Counted from the first letter of the stretch, positions 17,924-26,479 are shown. The stretch is DNA of 49,455 nucleotides from Betaproteobacteria bacterium (GCA_004295105.1 SHNC01000222.1:1-49455), one strand, 5' to 3'. Translations and numbers: made by a program. The notes: generated from the letters alone by a model not told the origin.

Positions 17924-19909
17924 ATGCTGAACACCATCGATATCAAGCGCTTCGAGCAGTTGAAGGGCACAGGCGAGCTTCCATCCCCGCGCGGCGTGGC
18001 GCTGGCGATCATCCGCCTGACGCAGGCCGAGGATGTGTCGATGGCGGAGCTGACGCGGGTGATCAAGGGTGACCCGGCCTTCGTCGGGCGGCTGATCAAG
18101 GCGGCGAACGGGATCGTCGGCAACGAACGGCGTGCGATCGTGTCGGTGCAGGAAGCCCTGATGCTGCTCGGCCTGCCCGCGGTGCGCACGATGGCGCTCG
18201 GTTTCTCGCTGCTGTCGAATTACCGCAAGGGCGCCTGTGCCGCATTCGACTACACGCGGTATTGGTCGTCGTCGCTGTTGATGGCCCTCGCCATGCAGGG
18301 GCTGGCGCGCCATGCGCGCGCGATCGGCGCGGACGAAGCCTTCAGCGTGGGGCTGCTCGCCCGCATCGGTGAGCTCGCGCTGGCAACCCTTTACCCGGCG
18401 GAATTCTCCCGCATCCTTGGCGTGGTTGGGCGTTCGCCCGGTGTGCGGCTGGTCGATCTCGAGCAGGACGCGTTCGCGCTCGATCATCGTTCGCTCGGCG
18501 AGGCCATGCTGGCCGACTGGGGCTTGCCCGGCATCATCACGCGGGCGGTGCGTCGGTTCGAGCAGCCGGAGCCGGCGGGCGTCGGCGAAAACGGCCGCGA
18601 GCACGCGCTCGTGCAATCGCTCGTGCTGTCGCGCGCGGTGGCGCAGCTCTGCCTGGCCGACGACAGCGAGCACGCGGCGCTGATGCCGGCGATGTTGCGC
18701 CTGGCCGCGCGGCTGGGCGTGGCGCGCGAGCATTTCGTCGCGGTCTGCCAACGGGTGGCGGCCGACTGGGCGGAGTGGGGGAAGCTGTTGCAGATCGAAA
18801 CCCGCGCCGCGCCGCGATTCGAGGCGCTGGCCCAGATTGGCAAGCTTGGCGACACCTTGGTGCAGGACGTCGGCGTGGAACCTGCGTCCGCCATGGAGCC
18901 GGCGGCGCGGGCGCCTGTGGAGGAGACCGCCAGCGAGGCAGCAGTCGGCCTGCGCGTGCTGGTGGTCGCCGACGGGGCGGAGCGGCGGCATCTGCGTGCG
19001 CTGCTCGAACGGGAGCAGTTCGCGGTTTTCGAGGCGGACAGCGGGCGCCAGGGTATCGAGGCGGCGGTGGATGTGCAGCCGCACATGATGCTGCTCGACT
19101 GGCAGCTCCAGGATTCCGCCGGACTAGACGTGATCCGTGCGCTGCGCCGGACGCGCCTCGGGCGGGCGATCCAGATGCTGCTGTTGATTCCGTCGGAGGA
19201 CGAGGCCCTTCTGGCGGAGGTGCTCAAAGCCGGCGCAGACGATTTCGTCGCCAAGCCGTTCAACTCGGTCTTACTCACATCGCGGCTGCGTGCGGCTCGC
19301 CGCATGGTCGGAATGCAACTGGAACTCGAACACGAGCGCGAGGAAATCCGGCGCTTCGCCGCCGAGTTGGCCATCAGCAATCGGCGGCTGGAAGAAGTGG
19401 CGATGACCGACGCGCTGACGCGGTTCCCCAACCGGCGCTACGCGCTCGACCGCTTGCAGCAGGAATGGATCGCGGCGACGCGCAACCTACGCCCGCTTTC
19501 GGCGATGATCATCGATCTCGACGGGTTGAAGCTGATCAACGATACCTACGGTCACGACGTCGGCGACATGGTGCTGCGGCAGGCGGCTGATGCATTGCGC
19601 GGGGTGCTCAGAGCCCAGGACGTGATCTGCCGAACCGGTGGCGACGAGTTTCTGGTGATCTGCCCCGATACCGAACTGATCGCGGCGCTGCGCTGCGCGG
19701 AGCGCCTGCGGGCGGCGGTCGAGGCCCTCGAGGTCGAGACCGGTGGTCCGCGGGTCAGGCTGACGGTAAGCATCGGCGTCGCCGTGCGGGACAGTCGCAT
19801 GAGCCAGCTCGATGCGCTGATCAAGTGCGCGGACCGGGGCGCCTATCTCTCCAAGCAGCGCGGTCGCAATCGTGTATCCGCGATGCAGCGCGAGCCTGGC
19901 TCGCTCTGA
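17924..19909 (+). CDS. HDOD - response regulator - GGDEF diguanylate cyclase
   Basis: 661 residues from ATG 17924. Three modules: an HDOD domain (about 20-220, LTRVIKGDPAFVGRLIKAAN), a receiver domain (about 343-465, LRVLVVADGAER, phosphoacceptor region HMMLLDWQ, conserved Lys in FVAKPF), and a GGDEF domain (about 490-655) with intact RTGGDEFLVIC (GGDEF from residue 572). An intact GGDEF suggests active c-di-GMP synthesis; no RxxD inhibitory site was located with confidence. The gene ends 136 bp before flhD, so it may tie c-di-GMP level to the motility decision. The start lacks a strong SD. Confidence 0.85.
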   Translation: MLNTIDIKRFEQLKGTGELPSPRGVALAIIRLTQAEDVSMAELTRVIKGDPAFVGRLIKAANGIVGNERRAIVSVQEALMLLGLPAVRTMALGFSLLSNYRKGACAAFDYTRYWSSSLLMALAMQGLARHARAIGADEAFSVGLLARIGELALATLYPAEFSRILGVVGRSPGVRLVDLEQDAFALDHRSLGEAMLADWGLPGIITRAVRRFEQPEPAGVGENGREHALVQSLVLSRAVAQLCLADDSEHAALMPAMLRLAARLGVAREHFVAVCQRVAADWAEWGKLLQIETRAAPRFEALAQIGKLGDTLVQDVGVEPASAMEPAARAPVEETASEAAVGLRVLVVADGAERRHLRALLEREQFAVFEADSGRQGIEAAVDVQPHMMLLDWQLQDSAGLDVIRALRRTRLGRAIQMLLLIPSEDEALLAEVLKAGADDFVAKPFNSVLLTSRLRAARRMVGMQLELEHEREEIRRFAAELAISNRRLEEVAMTDALTRFPNRRYALDRLQQEWIAATRNLRPLSAMIIDLDGLKLINDTYGHDVGDMVLRQAADALRGVLRAQDVICRTGGDEFLVICPDTELIAALRCAERLRAAVEALEVETGGPRVRLTVSIGVAVRDSRMSQLDALIKCADRGAYLSKQRGRNRVSAMQREPGSL

Positions 19910-20045
19910 GCGGTCGTGGCCCTTCCCTGCTGCGCCTTGTTGTTTCCTTGCGACGCGTGTCGCGGGCAAGTGACTTTGTAACTTGCTGCAAGCTAGAAAT
20001 TACTTTAACTTGCACGACGTTGATCCCTGAGTGGGAGCAAAATTC
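19910..20045 (+). promoter_or_regulatory. flhDC leader/promoter region
   Basis: 136-bp AT-richer gap before flhD. TAACTTGC is directly repeated at 19979-19986 and 20006-20013 (27 bp apart, about 2.5 helical turns), and CTTGCTGCAAG is a small palindrome overlapping the first copy. These look like binding sites for a regulator of the flagellar master operon, but no factor can be named. The SD is GGGAG about 9 bp before the flhD ATG. Confidence 0.4.
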
Positions 20046-20363
20046 ATGAGCCGCCCCGATTTCCAGGTCGAGATACGAGAACTCAATCTTGCCTACCTGA
20101 TGCTCGCGCAGCAGATGTTGCGCAGCGACCGCGCCACCGCGCTGTACAGGCTGGGCATCGGCGACCGGTTCGCCGACCTGATCTGTGGCCTGTCTGCCGC
20201 GAAGCTGGTGAAGCTGGCCAGCAACCAGATGCTGATGCCCTGCTTCCGTTTCGACGATGCGGAGCTGGCCCGGCTGATGAGCGGCGAAGGGCGGGATGCC
20301 GCCAGCGCCAGTCTCCATGCCGCGATCATCGCGGCCGGCAAGGCGGCGGAAGAGGCGGCCTGA
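20046..20363 (+). CDS. flhD: flagellar master regulator FlhD
   Basis: 105 residues from ATG 20046 (SD GGGAG upstream). The sequence EIRELNLAYLMLAQQMLRSDRATALYRLGI is the conserved FlhD core. FlhD forms a ring with FlhC (FlhD4C2) that activates class II flagellar promoters through sigma-70. It is followed 10 bp later by flhC. Confidence 0.95.
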   Translation: MSRPDFQVEIRELNLAYLMLAQQMLRSDRATALYRLGIGDRFADLICGLSAAKLVKLASNQMLMPCFRFDDAELARLMSGEGRDAASASLHAAIIAAGKAAEEAA

Positions 20364-20373
20364 GGAGCCCGAG

Positions 20374-20925
20374 ATGAAGAACAAGCGTGTCATCGACGAG
20401 GCGGAAGACATCCGCCGCGCGGTCGAGATGGTGCAACTGGGCGCCCGCATGCAGATGCTGGAGGTCGAGACCCGGCTCAGCCGCGAGAAGCTGCTCAAGA
20501 TCTACAAGGAAGTGCGCGGCGCATCACCGCCGAAGGGCATGCTGCCGTTCTCGACCGACTGGTTCATGACCTGGCAACCGAACGTCCATTCGTCCCTGTT
20601 CATGGGCCTGCACCGCTTTTACGGGCAGCGCGCGGGCGTCGCGGGCCTGGACGCCATCATCAAGGCCTACCACCTTTACCTCGACCACATCGAGGGCGAG
20701 GCGATGGAGCCCATCCTGAGCCTGACGCGGGCCTGGACCCTGGTTCGCTTCTTCGACGCTGATCTTCTGCAACTGGCCCGATGCACCGGCTGCGGCGGAC
20801 ACTATGTGACGCACGCCTACGATCCGACGCACGCCTACGTGTGTGGCCTGTGCAACATGCCGTCGCGTGCCGGAAAGTCGCGCCGCCCGGTGTCGAAACG
20901 GGTATCTGCCGCTGCTGTCGGCTGA
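20374..20925 (+). CDS. flhC: flagellar master regulator FlhC
   Basis: 183 residues from ATG 20374 with SD GAGGAG just upstream. The C-terminal zinc site has two CxxC pairs (CTGCGG and CGLC). The PFSTDWFMTWQPNVHSSLF block is characteristic of FlhC. It provides most DNA contacts in FlhD4C2. Its transcript likely ends at the strong terminator at 20946-20984. Confidence 0.95.
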   Translation: MKNKRVIDEAEDIRRAVEMVQLGARMQMLEVETRLSREKLLKIYKEVRGASPPKGMLPFSTDWFMTWQPNVHSSLFMGLHRFYGQRAGVAGLDAIIKAYHLYLDHIEGEAMEPILSLTRAWTLVRFFDADLLQLARCTGCGGHYVTHAYDPTHAYVCGLCNMPSRAGKSRRPVSKRVSAAAVG

Positions 20926-20945
20926 TCACGGCATATACGCGATCT

Positions 20946-20984
20946 CGATGGGCTGCCTGCGTCGCGGGCAGCCCATCGCTTTTT
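20946..20984 (+). terminator. intrinsic terminator of flhDC
   Basis: Perfect 12-bp stem CGATGGGCTGCC (20946-20957) / GGCAGCCCATCG (20967-20978) with a 9-nt loop, followed by C and five T (20980-20984). It separates the master operon from motAB. Confidence 0.82.
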
Positions 20985-21020
20985 GGTGCCGGCGGTGCTG
21001 CGTTCGGGCAGGCCCGGCGT

Positions 21021-21047
21021 TCAAGTTTCCGGCGGGCGCGACGTTAA
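21021..21047 (+). promoter_or_regulatory. sigma-28 (FliA)-like promoter of motA
   Basis: TCAAGTTT (21021-21028), 11-bp spacer, GACGTTAA (21040-21047). Against the FliA consensus TAAAGTTT-N11-GCCGATAA this is 7/8 at -35 and 6/8 at -10, with the exact spacing. It lies 50 bp before the motA GTG and just after the flhDC terminator, as expected for a class III motility operon. Confidence 0.55.
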
Positions 21048-21096
21048 ATGGCTGCGACCTCCCCGTGCCGGGGAGCGGACTTCGGTGGAGTGAGCG

Positions 21097-21951
21097 GTGT
21101 TCCTGATCATTGGCTACGTCATCATCCTGGCGGCTTCGGTGGGTACCTACGCCGTGCATGGCAGCCTCGGCGCGCTGTGGGTGCCGCTGGAGTACCTCGC
21201 CATCTTCGGCCTGATGGTCGGCGGCTTCGTCGCGAGCAATGGTCCGAAGGCGATGAAGGCGACCGTCGGGGCGCTGCCAATGGCGCTGAAGGGCTCGCCC
21301 TACAACAAGGCGCTTTACGTCGATCTGCTGGCGATGCTGTTCGAGATCCTCGCCAAGGTCCGCAAGGAAGGCCTGATGTCGATCGAGAACGACATCGAGA
21401 ACCCGGATTCGAGCCCGATCTTCTCAAAGTATCCCAATGTCACTTCGGATCACCATGTCGTCGAGTTCCTGACCGATTATCTGCGCATGATGGTGGGCGG
21501 CAACTTGAACGCCTTCGAGATCGAGAACCTGATGGACATTGAGATCGAGACGCACCACCAGGAGGCGCACACTGCGCCGCATCTGGTGTCGAAGCTGGCC
21601 GATTCGGTGCCGGCCTTCGGTATCGTGGTGGCGGTGATGGGCGTGGTGAACGTGATGGGCTCGGTCGGACAGCCGCCGGCCGTGCTCGGGAAGATGATCG
21701 GCGGCGCGCTGGTCGGCACTTTCCTCGGCATTCTGCTCGCCTATGGTTTCGTGAGTCCGGTCGCCAGCCAGCTCGAACAGCGGGTGGAAGAGGGCGGCAA
21801 GATCTACCAGTGCATGAAGGTGGTGCTGCTGGCCAGCATGAACGGCTACGCGCCGCAGGTAGCGGTGGAGTTCGGGCGCAAGGTGCTGTATTCCACCGAA
21901 CGGCCCGGCTTCGCCGAACTCGAGCAGGAAATCAAGAACCGCAGGGGCTGA
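21097..21951 (+). CDS. motA: flagellar motor stator protein MotA
   Basis: 284 residues from a GTG start at 21097, with GGAG 7 bp upstream. It begins with a membrane helix (FLIIGYVIILAASVGTYAVHG) and has the four-helix MotA layout, with the cytoplasmic loop between helices 2 and 3 containing the torque region RKEGLMSIENDIE. Helices 3 and 4 include VPAFGIVVAVMGVV and LVGTFLGILLAYGFV. It forms the proton-driven stator with MotB, encoded 97 bp downstream. Confidence 0.95.
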   Translation: MFLIIGYVIILAASVGTYAVHGSLGALWVPLEYLAIFGLMVGGFVASNGPKAMKATVGALPMALKGSPYNKALYVDLLAMLFEILAKVRKEGLMSIENDIENPDSSPIFSKYPNVTSDHHVVEFLTDYLRMMVGGNLNAFEIENLMDIEIETHHQEAHTAPHLVSKLADSVPAFGIVVAVMGVVNVMGSVGQPPAVLGKMIGGALVGTFLGILLAYGFVSPVASQLEQRVEEGGKIYQCMKVVLLASMNGYAPQVAVEFGRKVLYSTERPGFAELEQEIKNRRG

Positions 21952-22009
21952 GGATGAGCTCCGGGTTCTCCCCCTGCGTCGCGTGGCTTGCCGCCAGCCC
22001 CTTTCATGA

Positions 22010-22030
22010 GCAGCCGGCTGGGCCGGCTGC
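22010..22030 (+). other. 9-bp hairpin in the motA-motB gap
   Basis: Perfect inverted repeat GCAGCCGGC (22010-22018) / GCCGGCTGC (22022-22030) with a 3-nt loop, 18 nt before the motB ATG. There is no T-run. It could stabilise the motA 3' end or limit ribosome access to motB. Confidence 0.5.
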
Positions 22031-22048
22031 GATGCCCGGGGACGCGCG

Positions 22049-23002
22049 ATGAGCGACGACACCCAGCAGCCCATCGTCGTCAAGCGCATCAAGAAGGGCG
22101 GCGGCGGACACCACGGCGGTGCGTGGAAGATTGCCTACGCCGACTTCGTCACCGCGATGATGGCGTTCTTCCTGCTGATGTGGCTGTTGGGCTCCACCGC
22201 ACAAGGCGATCTCGAAGGCATCGCCGACTACTTCCAGAATCCGCTCAAGGTGGCGATGCAGGGTGGCGAGGGGTCGGGCGACAGCTCGAGCATCATCAAG
22301 GGCGGCGGCGAGGATCTGAGCCGGTCGGTGGGCCAGGTGCGGCGTGGCGACAAGGAGTCGACCCGTGCGATCAATCTCGAGGCCGCCACCAGCCATGTGC
22401 AGCAGAATGCTGCCGGGAATGCCCAGGGCAGCGGTGAAGAGGGCGAAAAGCGGCGTGAGCGGGCGAAGCTCATCGACCTGCAGGGGCGGATCGAGGCCCT
22501 GATCGAGGCCAGTTCGACACTGCGCCAGTTCAAGAACCAGATCCTGATGGACATCGTGAACGAGGGGCTGCGCATTCAGCTCGTCGATGAACAGAACCGG
22601 CCGATGTTCCTGTCGGCGAGCGCCGAGCTGCGACCATACACGCGGGATCTGCTGCGGGCGATCGGTCATGCGCTCAACGACGTCGAGAACCGCGTCAGCC
22701 TGTCGGGCCACACCGATTCGAGCCAGTATGCGGGCGGCGAACGCGGCTTCTCGAACTGGGAGCTGTCGGCCAACCGCGCCAACGCATCGCGCCGCGAGCT
22801 GGTCGCTGGAGGGCTCGAGGCGGGCAAGGTGGTGCGCGTCGTCGGCCTGGCGGACACCATGCACCTGAACCGCAGCGATCCGCTCGATCCCGTCAATCGG
22901 CGCATCAGCATCATCGTCCTCAACAAGCGCGCCGAGGAGGCGCTGCGCACCGAGGGGGCCAGGACGGAGGCGCCGCCCCCCGCCGCCCGGCCGGCGATGT
23001 GA
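22049..23002 (+). CDS. motB: flagellar motor stator protein MotB
   Basis: 317 residues. The single membrane helix (YADFVTAMMAFFLLMWLLG) carries the proton-binding Asp32 at the same number as in E. coli. A charged linker (about 60-140) leads to an OmpA-like peptidoglycan-binding domain with LSGHTDSSQY and NWELSANRANASRREL (C-terminal third). The last 20 residues are Pro/Ala-rich. Partner of MotA. Confidence 0.95.
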   Translation: MSDDTQQPIVVKRIKKGGGGHHGGAWKIAYADFVTAMMAFFLLMWLLGSTAQGDLEGIADYFQNPLKVAMQGGEGSGDSSSIIKGGGEDLSRSVGQVRRGDKESTRAINLEAATSHVQQNAAGNAQGSGEEGEKRRERAKLIDLQGRIEALIEASSTLRQFKNQILMDIVNEGLRIQLVDEQNRPMFLSASAELRPYTRDLLRAIGHALNDVENRVSLSGHTDSSQYAGGERGFSNWELSANRANASRRELVAGGLEAGKVVRVVGLADTMHLNRSDPLDPVNRRISIIVLNKRAEEALRTEGARTEAPPPAARPAM

Positions 23003-23044
23003 TGCGCTCGCCGAACCACGCGCTCCCGGGCGCGGACCGCCGAC

Positions 23045-23071
23045 TCAAGTCGGCGAGCGATCGGCCGATAA
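23045..23071 (+). promoter_or_regulatory. sigma-28 (FliA)-like promoter of the cheV-cheV-cheYZA operon
   Basis: TCAAGTCG (23045-23052), 11-bp spacer, and a perfect GCCGATAA -10 (23064-23071). It lies 55 bp before the first cheV ATG. Other GCCGATAA strings in the window (31427, 36273) lack a matching -35, so the combination here is what supports the call. Confidence 0.65.
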
Positions 23072-23125
23072 ACAAGGGGTCTCCGTCAGGCATTCGCATT
23101 GGCGGCGCGAAGGCGGAATAAGGCA

Positions 23126-24097
23126 ATGTCCGATCTATTGAAGAACATCGATGCTCGCACGCGGCTTGCGGGCACCAACAAGCTGGAAATCCTGCTGTTC
23201 ACCCTGGGTGTGGACGAACGCACCGGCCGGCGCGAGACCTTCGGCATCAACGTCTTCAAGGTCCGCGAGGTGATGCGCACGCCGACGATCACGGCCGCCC
23301 CCGAGATGCCCGCCGCAGTGCAGGGCATGGTCAGCCTGCGCGGGGAACTGGTGCCGGTGGTGGATCTGGCGAGCTACGTGGGCATCGGTGGCGACTGCGC
23401 GCGCGACATCATGATCGTCACCGAATACAACGGCCACACGCAGGGTTTCCTGGTCGAGAACGTGGACACCATCCTGCGCCTGGACTGGTCGCAGATGCGC
23501 GTGCCGCCGGGCATGCTGGTGGCCAAGATGGGCGGGCTGGTGACGGCGGTCACGGAGCTGGCCGACAACCGGCTGGTGATGATGCTCGACGTCGAGCGCG
23601 TATTGTCGGAAACCACGCATTACGACGACGACCTGGTCTTCCGCGAGATTTCGCGTTTGCCGGGCGCCGACGCCCATACCGTCTATTTTGCCGATGACTC
23701 CTCGGTGGCGCGCCGGCAGATCTCGCAGACACTCGATGCGATGGGCGTTCGCCACGTCGGTTCGGTGAATGGACGGCAGGCATGGGAAGAGCTCAGGAAG
23801 GTCGCCACCCACGCACACAACCATGGCCGCTCGACCAGGGACTTCGTCAGCCTGGTGCTGACCGATGTCGAGATGCCGGAAATGGATGGCTACATCCTCA
23901 CCAAGCACATCAAGTCCGACCGGCGTTTCGACGGCGTCCCGGTGATCATGCATTCATCGCTGTCGGGCATGTCGAACCAGCAGCTTGGCCGCTCGGTGGG
24001 TGTCGACGAATACGTCTCGAAGTTCGAACCGCAGCGGCTCGCGCAGACGATCGGCCGTCTGCTGGCTGCCGGCGATGCGGATCGAGGCGAGACTTGA
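23126..24097 (+). CDS. cheV: chemotaxis protein CheV (first copy)
   Basis: 323 residues from ATG 23126 (MSDLLKNIDARTRLAGTNK). It has an N-terminal CheW-like domain (about 20-170: [27 protein letters not shown]) and a C-terminal receiver domain (about 190-315) with [11 protein letters not shown] (acidic pocket), phosphoacceptor Asp in [14 protein letters not shown] and the conserved Lys in VSKFEP. CheV couples receptors to CheA and can adapt by phosphorylation. It is followed by a second cheV 10 bp later. Confidence 0.93.
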   Translation: MSDLLKNIDARTRLAGTNKLEILLFTLGVDERTGRRETFGINVFKVREVMRTPTITAAPEMPAAVQGMVSLRGELVPVVDLASYVGIGGDCARDIMIVTEYNGHTQGFLVENVDTILRLDWSQMRVPPGMLVAKMGGLVTAVTELADNRLVMMLDVERVLSETTHYDDDLVFREISRLPGADAHTVYFADDSSVARRQISQTLDAMGVRHVGSVNGRQAWEELRKVATHAHNHGRSTRDFVSLVLTDVEMPEMDGYILTKHIKSDRRFDGVPVIMHSSLSGMSNQQLGRSVGVDEYVSKFEPQRLAQTIGRLLAAGDADRGET

Positions 24098-24107
24098 GGC
24101 ACACATC

Positions 24108-25061
24108 ATGCTGAATTCAGACGTACCGAACAGCGAACTGTTCGATTCGGTCGATGGCCGGACGCGGCTCGCCGGTTCCAACCGCATGGAGTTGCTGCTG
24201 TTCTCGCTCGGCACCGACGAGTGTTTCGGCATCAACGTGTTCAAGGTGCGCGAGGTGTCGCGCACACCCTTCATCACGCGCACGCCCAACATGCCGCACG
24301 GCATGGAAGGCCTCATCTCGTTGCGCGGCAATGTCATTCCGGTGCTGTCGCTGAACACGGTGCTGGGTCTGGGGCAGTCGGGCGCGCTCGGCAGCGCGAT
24401 GATGGTGACCGAGTACAGCAAGCACACCCTCGGCTTCCTGGTCGATGCGGTCGATCGCATCGTGAGGGTCGATTGGGACAAGGTGCATGCGCCGGAAAAT
24501 CTGGCAACCGGCGCTTCGGGCTTCATCACCGCCATCACCCAGCTCGACGACGGGCGCCTGGTGTCCATCCTCGATGTGGAAACGATCCTCGCGAACACCT
24601 TCGGCGAGGCGGTGGTGGGCAACATCGCGCCCCTCGACAACGGTCACGAGGTGAACGTCTTCTTCGTCGATGATTCCTCCGTGGCGCGACGCAAGATCGC
24701 CGAAGTGCTGGACCGTCTCGGGGTGCGCCACAAGCATGCGCAGAACGGGCTCGAGGCCTGGAACCGGCTGGAAGGTATGGCCTCGCATGCGGCCCTGACC
24801 GGGCGCAGCGTGACCGACGACGTCGACGTGATCATGGTCGATGCCGAGATGCCCGAAATGGACGGCTATGTCCTGACGCGCAACATCAAGAGCGATCCGC
24901 GCTTCGATGGCGTACCGGTGGTGATGCATTCTTCCCTGTCGTCCGAAGCCAACCGGGCGATGGGCAGGCACGTGGGAGTGGACGCCTACGTGGCAAAATT
25001 CGATGCCGACGTGCTCGCCGAGACGCTGCGGCCGCTGCTGCAGCGAGCCGGACAGGCGTGA
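24108..25061 (+). CDS. cheV: chemotaxis protein CheV (second copy)
   Basis: 317 residues from ATG 24108. Same architecture as the preceding gene: CheW-like ([33 protein letters not shown]) then receiver ([28 protein letters not shown], Lys in VAKFD). The two proteins share many identical blocks ([25 protein letters not shown]) but differ elsewhere, so this is an old tandem duplication rather than a recent copy. The upstream ATG context is weak (no strong SD), which may mean coupling to the first cheV. Confidence 0.93.
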   Translation: MLNSDVPNSELFDSVDGRTRLAGSNRMELLLFSLGTDECFGINVFKVREVSRTPFITRTPNMPHGMEGLISLRGNVIPVLSLNTVLGLGQSGALGSAMMVTEYSKHTLGFLVDAVDRIVRVDWDKVHAPENLATGASGFITAITQLDDGRLVSILDVETILANTFGEAVVGNIAPLDNGHEVNVFFVDDSSVARRKIAEVLDRLGVRHKHAQNGLEAWNRLEGMASHAALTGRSVTDDVDVIMVDAEMPEMDGYVLTRNIKSDPRFDGVPVVMHSSLSSEANRAMGRHVGVDAYVAKFDADVLAETLRPLLQRAGQA

Positions 25062-25092
25062 GCGGGACGCATTGCCCAACACGGAGAAACAG

Positions 25093-25494
25093 ATGGCCGA
25101 TCCCAAACTCAGATTCCTGATCGTAGATGATTTCTCGACGATGCGCCGCATCGTCCGCAACCTGCTCAAGGAGCTCGGGTACGCCAACGTGGATGAGGCG
25201 GAGGACGGCGTCGTCGCCCTGCAGAAGCTCAACACGGCTCCGTTCGATTTCGTCGTCACCGACTGGAACATGCCGAACATGGATGGGCTGACGCTGCTGC
25301 AGTCGATTCGGCGTTCTCCCCAGCTCAAGCATCTGCCGGTGCTGATGATCACCGCCGAAGCGAAGAAGGAGAACATCATCGCAGCAGCCCAGGCGGGCGC
25401 CAGCGGCTACATCGTGAAGCCGTTTACCGCCGCGACGCTGGCGGAAAAACTGGAAAAGATTTTCGAGAAATTGGGCAGGAGTAACGCTGCCTGA
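25093..25494 (+). CDS. cheY: chemotaxis response regulator CheY
   Basis: 133 residues from ATG 25093 (SD GGAG upstream). Single receiver domain with Asp12/Asp13, phosphoacceptor Asp57 ([12 protein letters not shown]), switch Thr in [10 protein letters not shown] and Lys in [24 protein letters not shown] is nearly the textbook CheY helix 1. CheY-P binds FliM at the motor. It is followed by cheZ 40 bp downstream. Confidence 0.96.
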   Translation: MADPKLRFLIVDDFSTMRRIVRNLLKELGYANVDEAEDGVVALQKLNTAPFDFVVTDWNMPNMDGLTLLQSIRRSPQLKHLPVLMITAEAKKENIIAAAQAGASGYIVKPFTAATLAEKLEKIFEKLGRSNAA

Positions 25495-25534
25495 GCCGGG
25501 CGCGTGCGATGCCGATCCAATCAGGAGCCTGGCG

Positions 25535-26479
25535 ATGAGCAAGAGGCCAAAGTACGACGACACGGCGGATTCCGACGAATTGCAGGCGCTGTTCGACAGC
25601 ATCGCCGCGTCTTCTCCTGTCCGCGGGGGCGGCGTGGAGGCGGTGCAGGGTGACCCGGGCGCTTCGGTCGCCGGCGACAGTGAAGAATTGCAGGCGCTGT
25701 TCGACAGCGTCGTCGCGGATAGCGTGCGTTCGTCGCAGCCGGCCCCGCCCCCGCGCGCCGCCGGACCTGCCAGCGGCGACAACGATGAACTGCAGGCGCT
25801 GTTCGATGCGGTCGCGGCGGAAAGCTGGCAGGAGCAGGCCGTAAATGCCGTGCCGGCCGACACGGCGGAGGCGACTTCGGACGTGGTGTTCAACCGCCTC
25901 GGCCAGATGACGCGCAAGCTGCACGATGCGCTGCGCGAACTCGGCTACGACCATGCGCTGCAACAGGCGGCCGATGCCATCCCCGATGCACGCGAGCGTC
26001 TGGGCTACATCGCGCGCATGACGGAGCAGGCGGCCGCCCGCGTGCTCAACGCAACCGACATCGCGCGCCCGATCCAGGACGCGGTCGGTGCCGACGCCAG
26101 GCGACTGCAGGGACGATGGGACCGGCTCTATGCGAACGAGCTGTCGGTCGAAGAGTTCACGATTCTCGCCGCGGATACGCGCGAATTCGTCGGACGGGTG
26201 GCCGATGCCAGCCGCACGACCAATGCGCAACTGCTCGAGATCATGATGGCGCAGGACTTCCAGGATCTTACCGGCCAGGTGATCAAGCGAGTCGTCGAGT
26301 TGGTGCAAACGCTGGAGTCTCAACTGCTGCAAGTGCTCATCGAGGCAGCGCCGGCGCAGATCCGCGAGGAGCGTCAGTCGGCGCTGATGAACGGGCCGGT
26401 GGTGAGCACTGCGGGCCGGGACGACATCGTGACCAACCAGGCCCAGGTGGACGACCTGCTCGAGAGCCTCGGATTCTGA
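25535..26479 (+). CDS. cheZ: CheY-P phosphatase CheZ with three N-terminal DELQALFD repeats
   Basis: 314 residues, roughly 100 longer than E. coli CheZ. The C-terminal two thirds is a standard CheZ: long helices, the catalytic Gln in MAQDFQDLTGQVIKRV, and the CheY-binding tail QAQVDDLLESLGF at the extreme C-terminus. The extra N-terminus (1-100) carries three near-identical segments at 12-27, 48-63 and 82-97, each D-x-[DE]-E-L-Q-A-L-F-D-[SA]-[IV], joined by Pro/Gly/Ala linkers. They resemble the CheZ tail and the FliM N-terminal CheY-binding peptide. The order cheY-cheZ-cheA matches the F6-type chemotaxis system. Confidence 0.92.
   Translation: MSKRPKYDDTADSDELQALFDSIAASSPVRGGGVEAVQGDPGASVAGDSEELQALFDSVVADSVRSSQPAPPPRAAGPASGDNDELQALFDAVAAESWQEQAVNAVPADTAEATSDVVFNRLGQMTRKLHDALRELGYDHALQQAADAIPDARERLGYIARMTEQAAARVLNATDIARPIQDAVGADARRLQGRWDRLYANELSVEEFTILAADTREFVGRVADASRTTNAQLLEIMMAQDFQDLTGQVIKRVVELVQTLESQLLQVLIEAAPAQIREERQSALMNGPVVSTAGRDDIVTNQAQVDDLLESLGF
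25568..25825 (+). repeat. three tandem coding repeats in cheZ
   Basis: Each repeat encodes about 16 residues, with start-to-start spacing of 36 and 34 codons. The first two copies share an identical 24-nt run beginning GAATTGCAGGCG, and the third differs mostly at wobble positions in the core, which suggests fairly recent internal duplication. Confidence 0.85.
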
